Source: Corallococcus sp. CA053C | GTDB taxonomy: Bacteria > Myxococcota > Myxococcia > Myxococcales > Myxococcaceae | Length of the DNA: 47,669 nt | NCBI RefSeq assembly: GCF_003611675.1 | Contig: NZ_RAWA01000028.1 | Coordinates: 1-47,669 of the forward strand | Reading direction: 5' to 3' | Shown: positions 11,438 through 18,836 of the stretch, one piece after another | How the letters are laid out: each line of letters begins with the position of its first letter | Position numbering within the stretch: the stretch's first letter is position 1 | Made by a program: the position numbers and the translations under genes | The notes under the pieces: model-generated | Seen by the model: the letters and a program-made list of their open reading frames with translations, nothing else | Databases searched by the model: none | Told to the model about the DNA's origin: nothing

Positions 11438-12859
11438 ATGAGCCGCATCCTGACCATGTTGTTCGCCATGGCCTTCTGCATCTTCGCCCTCGCGGGCGGA
11501 GTGGCCACGGCGTACCTCGTGGGCTACCTGGCGGAGGAATACCTGTTCGAGGGCGCCAGCCGCCTCACGAACATCCTCTTCCTGATGCTCACCTTCGTGA
11601 TGATCATCGCCACGCTCCTGACGCTCGCCGAGCGCAAGTGGAGCGCGTTCATGCAGGACCGCGTGGGCCCCAACCGCGCGCGCCTGGCCATCCCGGGCCT
11701 GGGCAACCGCTCCCTGGGCGGCATCCCGCACATCATCACCGACGTGCTGAAGATGCTGACCAAGGAGGACTTCGTTCCCGGCACGGCGAACAAGTTCCTC
11801 TTCAACCTGGGCCCCATCCTCGCGTTCGCGCCGGTGTTCGCGCTGTTCGCGGTGGTGCCCGCGGGCCCGTCCGTGATGGTGTTCGGCCGGCACATCGACA
11901 TGGTGGTGGCCACGCCGGACTTCGGCATGCTGTACGTGCTCGCCATCGCGTCGCTCGCCGTCTACGGCACGTCGCTGGCCGGCTGGTCCTCCAACAACAA
12001 GTTCGCCCTGCTGGGCGGCGTGCGCGCCTCCGCGCAGATGATCTCCTACGAGGTGGCGCTGGGCCTGTCGCTCGTGGGCCTGTTCCTGGCGTTCTCCTCC
12101 GTGCAGCTGCCCGCGCTGGTGGGTGACGTGGGCAACGCGCTCGTCGCCGGCACCGGCCAGGCGCGCTACCTGTGGCGCTCCGACGGCGCGTTCGACCTGG
12201 GCCTGCCCGCGTGGGGCATCTTCATCCAGCCCCTGGGCTTCATCGCCTTCTTCGTGGCGTCCTTCGCGGAGACCAAGCGCGCGCCGTTCGACGCGCCCGA
12301 AGGTGAGTCGGAGATCATCGGCTACTTCGTGGAGTACTCCGGCATGAAGTTCGGCATGTTCATGATCTCCGAGTTCATGGAGGTCGTGGTGCTGGCCGGC
12401 GTGACGGCGGCGCTCTTCTTCGGCGGCCACCACCTGCCCTTCGGCGGCGAGTGGCTGGCGTCGCAGCCCCTGATGCAGGAGCACGGCTGGCTGTACGGCA
12501 CCATCCTGGGCACGGTGTACTGGATCAAGGTCATCCTGCTCATCTGGGTGCAGCTGGTGATCCGCTGGACCTTCCCGCGCTTCCGGTACGACCAGATCCA
12601 GAACCTGGGCTGGAAGATCCTCCTGCCCGCGGGCCTGGCGAACGTGTTCGTCAGCGGCGCGCTCGTGCTGTGGGATCCTTCCTTGCGCGCGCTGGCCGTG
12701 GTGGGCCTGCTGGAGATCGGCTTCGTCGTGGCCCTGACGATGACCCAGGGTGCCAAGGCGGGCGCGGCGCACGCCACCGCGCACGGCCATGGGCACGACG
12801 CCCACGGCCTGCCCGCGCACGCGGACCCCCACTCCCATTCCCCGGCGGGCGCGCACTAA
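11438..12859 (+). CDS. nuoH: NADH-quinone oxidoreductase subunit H with His-rich tail
   Basis: The 473-aa polytopic membrane protein has NuoH/ND1 signatures: AERKWSAFMQDRVGPNRA in the first loop, DVLKMLTKEDFVPG, ASFAETKRAPFDAPEGESE (acidic quinone-channel loop) and FFGGHHLPFGG. It is clearly longer than the usual 320-350 aa. Part of the excess is a C-terminal tail of about 35 residues with nine histidines, including HGHGHDAHG. The tail follows the last membrane helix and is unlike standard NuoH. The gene follows nuoG after 2 bp. Confidence 0.94.
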   Translation: MSRILTMLFAMAFCIFALAGGVATAYLVGYLAEEYLFEGASRLTNILFLMLTFVMIIATLLTLAERKWSAFMQDRVGPNRARLAIPGLGNRSLGGIPHIITDVLKMLTKEDFVPGTANKFLFNLGPILAFAPVFALFAVVPAGPSVMVFGRHIDMVVATPDFGMLYVLAIASLAVYGTSLAGWSSNNKFALLGGVRASAQMISYEVALGLSLVGLFLAFSSVQLPALVGDVGNALVAGTGQARYLWRSDGAFDLGLPAWGIFIQPLGFIAFFVASFAETKRAPFDAPEGESEIIGYFVEYSGMKFGMFMISEFMEVVVLAGVTAALFFGGHHLPFGGEWLASQPLMQEHGWLYGTILGTVYWIKVILLIWVQLVIRWTFPRFRYDQIQNLGWKILLPAGLANVFVSGALVLWDPSLRALAVVGLLEIGFVVALTMTQGAKAGAAHATAHGHGHDAHGLPAHADPHSHSPAGAH

Positions 12860-12907
12860 CGGCGCCCGTCCGGCACAAGCCCTTCGCCGGAAGCGAGACA
12901 AGACACC

Positions 12908-13678
12908 ATGGCGTTCAATGCTTCCCAGGATCCGCGCACGGACATCCGCGAGCGGATGTACATCCCCGAGCTCTTGCGCGGGCTGGCCATCACCACCCGT
13001 CACTTCTTCCGCAACATGTTCGGCACGCGCGACACGAACCCCCAGGTTCAGGACCGCACGGGCATGAACATGATGACGACGGTGGAGTACCCGGAAGAGA
13101 AGCCCATCTACCCGGAGGGCTACCGCGGCCTGCACCGGCTGGTTCCGCGCGACGACGGCAAGCCGCGCTGCGTGGCCTGCTACATGTGCGCCACCATCTG
13201 CCCGGCGCAGTGCATCTACATCGAGGCGGGCGAGTACGAGACGGCGGACCCGGATTCGGAGTCGGCGGTCATCGAGAAGTACCCCACCCAGTTCGTCATC
13301 GACGAGCTGCGCTGCATCGTGTGTGGCCTGTGCGTGGAGGCGTGCCCCAAGGACGCCATCCGCATGGACACGTACATGCACACGCCCTCCGAGTACACGC
13401 GGCAGAACTTCGTCTACGACATCCCGAAGCTGCTCAAGGGGCCGGCCGTCTCGCACCCGTCGGATCCGTGGAACAAGCGCGACAGCTCCGCGGAGCCGCA
13501 CCACGTCCACAAGGAAGCGCACACGCGCATCGGCGAGGGCCTGGTGGAGCTGAAGACGCCGCACTCGCTGGGCGCGGGGCACGGCGGTGGCCATGGCCAC
13601 GCCAAGGCCGTGGGCCCCGGTGGGCAGACGGTGGTGACGCAGCAGGGTCCCATCCAGGTGACGAAGTTCCTCAAGTAG
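12908..13678 (+). CDS. nuoI: NADH-quinone oxidoreductase subunit I with His/Gly-rich tail
   Basis: This is a 256-aa TYKY-type ferredoxin subunit. Two CxxCxxCxxxCP motifs (Cys88, 91, 94, 98 and Cys136, 139, 142, 146) bind clusters N6a and N6b. An N-terminal amphipathic helix ([18 protein letters not shown]) lies on the membrane. Beyond residue 175 there is a long extension with HHVHKEAH and [10 protein letters not shown] segments that standard NuoI (about 160-180 aa) lacks. The gene follows nuoH by 48 bp and is closed by two hairpins. Confidence 0.95.
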   Translation: MAFNASQDPRTDIRERMYIPELLRGLAITTRHFFRNMFGTRDTNPQVQDRTGMNMMTTVEYPEEKPIYPEGYRGLHRLVPRDDGKPRCVACYMCATICPAQCIYIEAGEYETADPDSESAVIEKYPTQFVIDELRCIVCGLCVEACPKDAIRMDTYMHTPSEYTRQNFVYDIPKLLKGPAVSHPSDPWNKRDSSAEPHHVHKEAHTRIGEGLVELKTPHSLGAGHGGGHGHAKAVGPGGQTVVTQQGPIQVTKFLK

Positions 13679-13695
13679 CCTCTTCGCCGCACCCG

Positions 13696-13718
13696 GGGGG
13701 CGGTCATCCACCGCCCCC
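13696..13718 (+). terminator. Hairpin terminator after nuoI
   Basis: GGGGGCGGT (13696-13704) pairs perfectly with ACCGCCCCC (13710-13718) around a 5-nt loop, 18 bp after the nuoI stop. Only two T residues follow, so termination may be imperfect. Confidence 0.6.
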
Positions 13719-13732
13719 TTCACAAGCCTCCC

Positions 13733-13770
13733 GGCCCGCCTCCTTCCACTCGAACACGGAAGGGCGGGCC
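13733..13770. terminator. Second long hairpin downstream of nuoI
   Basis: GGCCCGCC...CTTCC (13733-13747) pairs with GGAAGGGCGGGCC (13758-13770): 13 pairs with a 2-nt bulge and a 10-nt loop. Together with the preceding hairpin it isolates the nuo transcript from the ferredoxin gene. Confidence 0.5.
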
Positions 13771-13793
13771 GACGCCGTTTCTGGGGTCATCTG

Positions 13794-13853
13794 GTGACGC
13801 TGCAGCTCTTCAATGCACCTGGCGGCAAGCAGGCACGGCAGGCCCGGCGGTGA
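13794..13853 (+). other. Possible 19-codon upstream ORF coupled to the ferredoxin gene
   Basis: A GTG at 13794, with GGGG 7 nt upstream, opens a 19-codon frame whose TGA (13851-13853) overlaps the ferredoxin GTG at 13850 (GTGA). The peptide would end in an Arg-rich stretch. Geometry fits translational coupling of the ferredoxin gene, which lacks a clear Shine-Dalgarno of its own. No homology is recognised, and it may be chance. Confidence 0.2.
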
Positions 13854-14212
13854 AGCGCTACCGGTTGTCGGTGTGCAAGGGCGCGAGCTGCCGCGAGGGC
13901 GGCTCGGACGCGGTGCACGTGGCGGCGCGCGAGGAGCTGGTGGCGCGCGGGCTCCAGGCGCGCTGTGAGCTGTACCGGGGCGGCTGCTACGGCTTCTGCC
14001 ACATGGGGCCCAACGTGGTGGTGCGCGAGGACACGGGCCGCAAGCGCGACCTGCTGTCCCCGGAGGACTACCAGCTCATGGGGTGGCCCGGAGAGGTCTA
14101 CTACTCCGGCATGACGGCGGAGAAGATGCGCCGCGTGATGGCCGAGCACATCCAGGACGACGTGCCGGTGCGCGAGCTGTTCGGCCAGCCCGACTCCGGC
14201 GACGACGACTGA
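13850..14212 (+). CDS. Thioredoxin-like [2Fe-2S] ferredoxin (NuoE-like)
   Basis: The 120-aa protein has the C-x4-C (Cys9, Cys14) and C-x3-C (Cys46, Cys50) spacing of thioredoxin-like [2Fe-2S] proteins, the fold shared with NuoE. The second pair sits in GGCYGFCHMGPNVVV. Cys39 is an extra cysteine. A Gly/Trp-containing loop (LMGWPGEVYYSGM) and an acidic C-terminus follow. It lies just after nuoI but behind two hairpins. It may stand in for or interact with the absent NuoE, which is inference; free-standing ferredoxins of this type also serve other pathways. The start is GTG. Confidence 0.85.
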   Translation: MKRYRLSVCKGASCREGGSDAVHVAAREELVARGLQARCELYRGGCYGFCHMGPNVVVREDTGRKRDLLSPEDYQLMGWPGEVYYSGMTAEKMRRVMAEHIQDDVPVRELFGQPDSGDDD

Positions 14213-14228
14213 AGCCGACTGAAGCCGA

Positions 14229-16835
14229 TTAGCCCCGGTCGGAGCTGCGGCGGCGCCAGCGGATGACGCCATCCCAGTCCGCGGGCGGCGGATTCTGGAT
14301 GTGGCCCTGGCAGCGCTGGACGTAGACGCGGGCCACCGGGTCGCCGTGCTCCACGCCGCAGCGGCGGAACAGCTCCTGGGCCGTGAGGAAGTCGCGCGCG
14401 TAGTAGGCGGTGAGGGCCTTCTCGTAGAGGGCCATGCCCGCCTGCTTCTCCCCGGAGAACTCGCCCCGGCGGCCCAGCAGCTCGTGGATGCGCACGGGGT
14501 TGGGCTGATCTCTCACGAGCACGCGGTCCACCTCGCGGAAGACGTAGGCGTCGCTCGCGAGCTGCGCGGTGGACTCGCCCACGAGCACCTGGGTGCCGTA
14601 TTGCTTGTTGGCGGCCTCCAGCCGGCCGGCCATGCCCACCGCGTCCCCCATCACGGTGTAGTGGGACTTGAGCTCGCTGCCCATGTCGCCCACCAGCAGG
14701 TCGCCCGTGTCGATGCCGGCGCGCACCGACAGCCGGTGGCCGAACTGCTTCTCCCAGAGGGGCTGCTTCTGCGCGAGCACCGCCTGGAGCTTCAGCGCGG
14801 CCTCGCAGGCCAGGTGCGCGTGGCGGTCCGTGCGCACGGGCGCGCCCCAGAAGGCCAGCACCGAGTCGCCGATGTACGTGTCCACCTGCCCCGCCGTGGC
14901 GCGCACCACGGCGGTCATCTCCGTGAGGAAGGTGTTGAGCAGGGGCACGAGCTGTTCGGGGGGCAGCGCCTCCGCGAGGCGGGTGAAGCCCTCGATGTCG
15001 CAGAGGTACACCGACATCTTGCGACGCTCCGGACGCATCAGGCTCACGTCGCGCGCGACGAGCCGCGCCACCTCCGGGCTCACGTAGCGGCCGAGCGCGC
15101 TGTGCACGAAGTCGCGCACGTCCTGTTCGGTGCGGAAGGCGTAGATCGTCGTGAAGAGGAACGCGAGCCCCATGGACCACAGGGGGCCGGCCACGGCGAC
15201 CCACTGGCGCTCGTTGACGAAGAACCAGCCAGCGGCGGCGACGTAGCCCGCGCCCGCGGCCAGCACCACGCCGACGAAGAGCACGGCCCCGCTCACCGAG
15301 CGCAACAGCCAGCTGAACGACAGCGCCAGGAACGCGCCAATGAAGGCCAGGCCCATGGTGGCCAGCATGTCCACGCGCGGCGCCACGCGGGTGATGCCGT
15401 CCGAGGCGAGGATGTTGGCGAGCGCCTGTCCCAGGATGGCGCCATTGGCGATGCCCGGGCCGATGGGCGTCACCCGCCGCTCCGGCGCGTAGCTGCTGGT
15501 GTTGGTGAGGATGACGGCGCGGCCGTCCAGGTCGTGGTCGAACCGGGCGGGGCGCTCCGTCTGCGTGTCGAAGAGGTTGAGCAGCACGTTCCACGCGCGG
15601 ATGGAGCGGGCCAGCGGGCCGCGAGCGCCCCGGGTGGCGGACGGGGCCTCCCAGCGCAGCAGGCTGTAGCCGGACGCGTCCATGGGCACGGAGTACTTGT
15701 CCCCGATGTGGAGGCGCCCATCCGCGTACCGCAGCTTCTGCGTGCCCGCGAGGCGCATGGCCGCGGCGAGCGGCAGGGAGGGCAGCACGTGGCGCTCGCC
15801 CCCGTGCGGGCTGTACGCGATGAGGTGGGGAACGCCGCGCACCACGCCGTCCGGATCCGCGGGCAGCGTGGTGGCGCCGTAGCCGCTGGAGGCGCCCAGC
15901 AGCGGCGTCACCGGGTGCTGGAGCTGGCGCACCTCCAGGAGCTTCTCCGGATCCAGGCCCGCCACCTGCACGGAGGCCAGGGAGAGGAACAGGTCCACCG
16001 GCGCCACGCGGAAGGCGTCGTCCGCGGCGCGGCGCTCCTGGATGGACGCGGCGAGGGTGCCCAGTTGCTCGCCCAGGCTTCGGCCCTCGCCCTCGTCGGC
16101 GACGCCGGCCCAGACCTCCAGCCCCTTGCCGGCGGGGATGAGGAAGGCGGGGCGCTGGAGGGCGAGCACGGACTGGGCGCGGACGCGGGCCTCGGTGGGG
16201 CCGGGGTAGCTGCCCAGACGGACGCGGTAGGGCCACAGGCGGCCGGTGGGCGGCAGGGTGCGAGTGCCCTCCGTGCCCCAGCGGAACGCGAGCACGGACT
16301 GGCCGGGGTCCTGATCCAACAGGGCGCGCAGGGCGTCGTCGTCCTGGGACAGGGCGCCGCGGCCGGTGCGGGCCGGGGTGACGCAGGCGCGCGGGCTGAG
16401 CTCCGGGTAGGCGAAGTCCAGCATCACCACGGAGGCGCCCTCCTCCACCAGCCGATGCACCATGCCGCCCATGACCTGGCGCGGCCACGGGTACGCGGCG
16501 ATGTCGGCGCGGGGGCCCTGCTGGGCCTCGGCGAGGGTGTCGTCGTCGATGGAGACGAGGACCACGCGGTCGGAGCGCTCGGAGCGTTCTCCCAGTTGGC
16601 GGATGCGCCAGTCGTAGAAGACGCGCTCGCCGTCGTCGAGCCAGCGCGACAGCATGTCCACGAAGCCCGAGGGCGACAGCGTGGGGCCCGGCGTGTCGTC
16701 CGGGCGCACGGGGCGTGAGACGCGCTGGGACACGAGCAGCCCCAGCAGGCAACCGAACAGGGCCGCCTGCAAAAGCGAGAAGCCGAGGCGCTGGAGGAAG
16801 CGACGGCCGGCGGAGTGGATGCGGAGACGTTGCAC
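14229..16835 (-). CDS. CHASE2-domain class III cyclase homologue with altered active site
   Basis: In this 868-aa protein helix 1 (about 15-36) is followed by an extracytoplasmic CHASE2 sensor (about 60-480), three membrane helices (about 485-565) and a cyclase-like domain (about 600-770), then a tail ending PPPADWDGV. Metal Asp613 and Asp657, Thr727 and Arg738 are present. The substrate-binding Lys is Thr653 (VDTYIGD) and the transition-state Asn is Gly734 (GDAVGMAGR). It may be inactive, altered in specificity, or work as a partner. A paralogue with an intact site lies at 37885-40254. It is convergent with the ferredoxin gene (16 bp). Confidence 0.85.
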   Translation of the reverse strand: MQRLRIHSAGRRFLQRLGFSLLQAALFGCLLGLLVSQRVSRPVRPDDTPGPTLSPSGFVDMLSRWLDDGERVFYDWRIRQLGERSERSDRVVLVSIDDDTLAEAQQGPRADIAAYPWPRQVMGGMVHRLVEEGASVVMLDFAYPELSPRACVTPARTGRGALSQDDDALRALLDQDPGQSVLAFRWGTEGTRTLPPTGRLWPYRVRLGSYPGPTEARVRAQSVLALQRPAFLIPAGKGLEVWAGVADEGEGRSLGEQLGTLAASIQERRAADDAFRVAPVDLFLSLASVQVAGLDPEKLLEVRQLQHPVTPLLGASSGYGATTLPADPDGVVRGVPHLIAYSPHGGERHVLPSLPLAAAMRLAGTQKLRYADGRLHIGDKYSVPMDASGYSLLRWEAPSATRGARGPLARSIRAWNVLLNLFDTQTERPARFDHDLDGRAVILTNTSSYAPERRVTPIGPGIANGAILGQALANILASDGITRVAPRVDMLATMGLAFIGAFLALSFSWLLRSVSGAVLFVGVVLAAGAGYVAAAGWFFVNERQWVAVAGPLWSMGLAFLFTTIYAFRTEQDVRDFVHSALGRYVSPEVARLVARDVSLMRPERRKMSVYLCDIEGFTRLAEALPPEQLVPLLNTFLTEMTAVVRATAGQVDTYIGDSVLAFWGAPVRTDRHAHLACEAALKLQAVLAQKQPLWEKQFGHRLSVRAGIDTGDLLVGDMGSELKSHYTVMGDAVGMAGRLEAANKQYGTQVLVGESTAQLASDAYVFREVDRVLVRDQPNPVRIHELLGRRGEFSGEKQAGMALYEKALTAYYARDFLTAQELFRRCGVEHGDPVARVYVQRCQGHIQNPPPADWDGVIRWRRRSSDRG

Positions 16836-16939
16836 GGGCGGCCCACAGGATACCGCTTCGGGGCCGAGCGCCTACGGGGGACACGCGCGGTATGGTTGGC
16901 TGCCCCACCGCTTCCCCTTTGAAAGAGCCAGAGCCGCCC

Positions 16940-17806
16940 ATGAAACGCCTGCTGCTGTCCGCCGTCGCCGTCCTGTCCCTGATGTCGCCCCTGGCCTGTG
17001 ACCTGGAGAAGACGGGCAACCAGCTCGCCGCGGACCACGTGATGGTGGGCACGCTGCTCGCCACGCCGCAGGTGGACGTGTCGACCTCCGCGCTCGCGGG
17101 CTACGACGCGGGGACGTACGGAGGGCCGGACGGAGGCGACGTGGTGTCCTTCCCCGGGGAGACGGCGGCGTTCCTCTTCTTCGGGACGAAATCAGGGGAG
17201 AACGCGCAGCCGGAGGGCCTCGCTGGCGCCACCGTGACGCTCCAGGCGGGCTCGGCGGCGGCGGTGCCCCTCAACGCCCAGGGCGGCGGCAGCTACGGCG
17301 TGACGAGCAGCTCGACGGACGCGCTGACGTATGCGTCCGGGGCGACGTATTCGTTCATCGCGATGCAGGGAGGGACGCGGTACGAGGCGCAGGTGAAGGA
17401 CTCCCCGACGAAGGAGGCCATCACCGCGTTCCATCCCGCCGAGGGCTTCGTGCGCATCGCGGCGAACACGGCGTTCGGCTTCGACCGTCCGGCGCCGCCC
17501 GCGAACCAGGACCGCACGCTGGGCTTCGTGACGGTCGTGCCGGTGGGCGCGGATGGGCAGAAGGGTGAGCCCACGTATTCGAACGCGCCGACGACGCCGG
17601 TGGAGTTCCTCCAGCTGGCGGCGGTGCCGGCGACCTACCGCGAGGCGCGCGTCACCATTCCCGCCACCGCGTTCCCGAACCCGAGGCAGACGTACCTGGT
17701 CATCTTCCAGGCCGTGCGCATGGGCGGCGCGGAGTCCGACAACCTCTTCCTGGGCAGCGTCGTGCTGGCGGGCACGTCCGAAGTGGGCATCTTCCGGACG
17801 AACTGA
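16940..17806 (+). CDS. Exported protein, probable lipoprotein, unknown function
   Basis: The 288-aa protein starts with a clear signal sequence (KR, then a hydrophobic stretch ending SPLACDLEK). The Cys at about residue 21 suggests lipid attachment, though Pro at -3 makes the lipobox imperfect. The rest is beta-rich with no domain I recognise; segments such as GATVTLQAGS and GSYGVTSSS suggest an Ig-like or carboxypeptidase-regulatory-like fold. ATG 16940 was chosen over an upstream frame because the signal peptide starts there. A -10-like TATGGT lies at 16891-16896. It is divergent from the CHASE2 gene and convergent with the next gene (6 bp). Confidence 0.7.
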   Translation: MKRLLLSAVAVLSLMSPLACDLEKTGNQLAADHVMVGTLLATPQVDVSTSALAGYDAGTYGGPDGGDVVSFPGETAAFLFFGTKSGENAQPEGLAGATVTLQAGSAAAVPLNAQGGGSYGVTSSSTDALTYASGATYSFIAMQGGTRYEAQVKDSPTKEAITAFHPAEGFVRIAANTAFGFDRPAPPANQDRTLGFVTVVPVGADGQKGEPTYSNAPTTPVEFLQLAAVPATYREARVTIPATAFPNPRQTYLVIFQAVRMGGAESDNLFLGSVVLAGTSEVGIFRTN

Positions 17807-17812
17807 GGCGGG

Positions 17813-18808
17813 CTACCCCGTCTCGATGTCGAGCCCCAGGCGCCCCTCCAGCTTGAGGCGCAAGAGGTGGCCCGCGAAGCGCTCCGCCTCCTCGCGGGTG
17901 AGGATGCTGCGGAAGTCCGGGCCGTCCGCGATCTCGACCTCCATCACGGCGCCGCGCTGGAGGAGGCGGAAGAAGTCCTCCCCTCCTCCCGGTCGCGGCA
18001 CGCGCAGGGGCACGAAGCCCTTGAGCGGCAGGACGTCCACGCTGGCGTCGATGACGCGCAGGAGCCCCTGCGCGTCCGGGCGCACGGCGTCGGCGGGGAT
18101 GGATTCCTCCGGGTAGAGCGGCGCGGGTGCGAGCGCCAGGTCCTCGGTGGAGTCGTCGAAGAGGAAGCCGTAGCGGGACGGCACGCGCTGCGTGAGCAGG
18201 TAGCAGAGCAGGACGGCCTCATCCGGGCCCACGCGGGCGACGTGCAGGATGGAGCGCTCCGCTCCCACGCGGCGCAGGAGCAGCGTGAGGTGGGGCTGGC
18301 TGCTCGCGAGGTAGCGGCGGACACGATCCAGGAGCGTGGTGCGCACTTCGGTGAAGGCCGCTTGATAGCGGGCTTCGCTCTCCGCTTCGCGCTGGGTCAC
18401 GGCGTCGCGAGCCCTGGCGAGCTTCGCTTCCGCGTCGCGGAGGAAGTCACTGGCGGCACCCTGCGGCTGGAGGCCCGGGGTGTTGCTTCCGGTGTCCATG
18501 CCGGCCGCGCGCACGGCGCCCAGGAGGAAGGAGCCCTGCTGCGCGAGGCGCGCCTGTTCTTCACGGAACTGGATGAGCGAGGCCGCGTGGTCGCGCTTCA
18601 GCTCCGCCCACGCGTCGTAGGTGGACTCCAGCGTTTCCAGCGTGCGGAGCTGGCCCAGCGCGGACTCCGGGCCGTCTGTGTTTCGGGGGGCCAGGTCCGC
18701 CTTCGGCGCGGGAGGGGGCGCCTCCACGGCCGGGACATCCACGGGCGTGTCGTGGCGCAACGGGCGCGGGGGAGACTTGGACGGCGGTGGCTTCTTCCCG
18801 GCGCTCAC
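17813..18808 (-). CDS. Conserved-looking coiled-coil protein, unknown function
   Basis: This 331-aa soluble protein starts at GTG 18808, supported by AGGAG 8 nt upstream. The frame is open further upstream, but that would overlap the preceding gene. Residues 1-50 are Pro/Lys-rich and disordered. About 60-170 form a charged helical/coiled-coil region rich in Glu, Ala, Arg and Gln. The C-terminal half is a mixed alpha/beta domain (HVARVGPDEAVLLCYLL, RYGFLFDDSTEDL) that I cannot assign. It follows the MopE-repeat gene by 28 bp on the same strand and may be cotranscribed. Confidence 0.6.
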   Translation of the reverse strand: MSAGKKPPPSKSPPRPLRHDTPVDVPAVEAPPPAPKADLAPRNTDGPESALGQLRTLETLESTYDAWAELKRDHAASLIQFREEQARLAQQGSFLLGAVRAAGMDTGSNTPGLQPQGAASDFLRDAEAKLARARDAVTQREAESEARYQAAFTEVRTTLLDRVRRYLASSQPHLTLLLRRVGAERSILHVARVGPDEAVLLCYLLTQRVPSRYGFLFDDSTEDLALAPAPLYPEESIPADAVRPDAQGLLRVIDASVDVLPLKGFVPLRVPRPGGGEDFFRLLQRGAVMEVEIADGPDFRSILTREEAERFAGHLLRLKLEGRLGLDIETG

Positions 18809-18836
18809 GGTGCGTGCTCCTGGTGCGAAGGCATGG

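Noticed and set aside
14301-16718. 805-codon plus-strand frame opposite the CHASE2 cyclase gene
   Set aside because: Composition is typical of an antisense shadow, with no recognisable motif. The minus-strand protein is a well-defined multi-domain family member.
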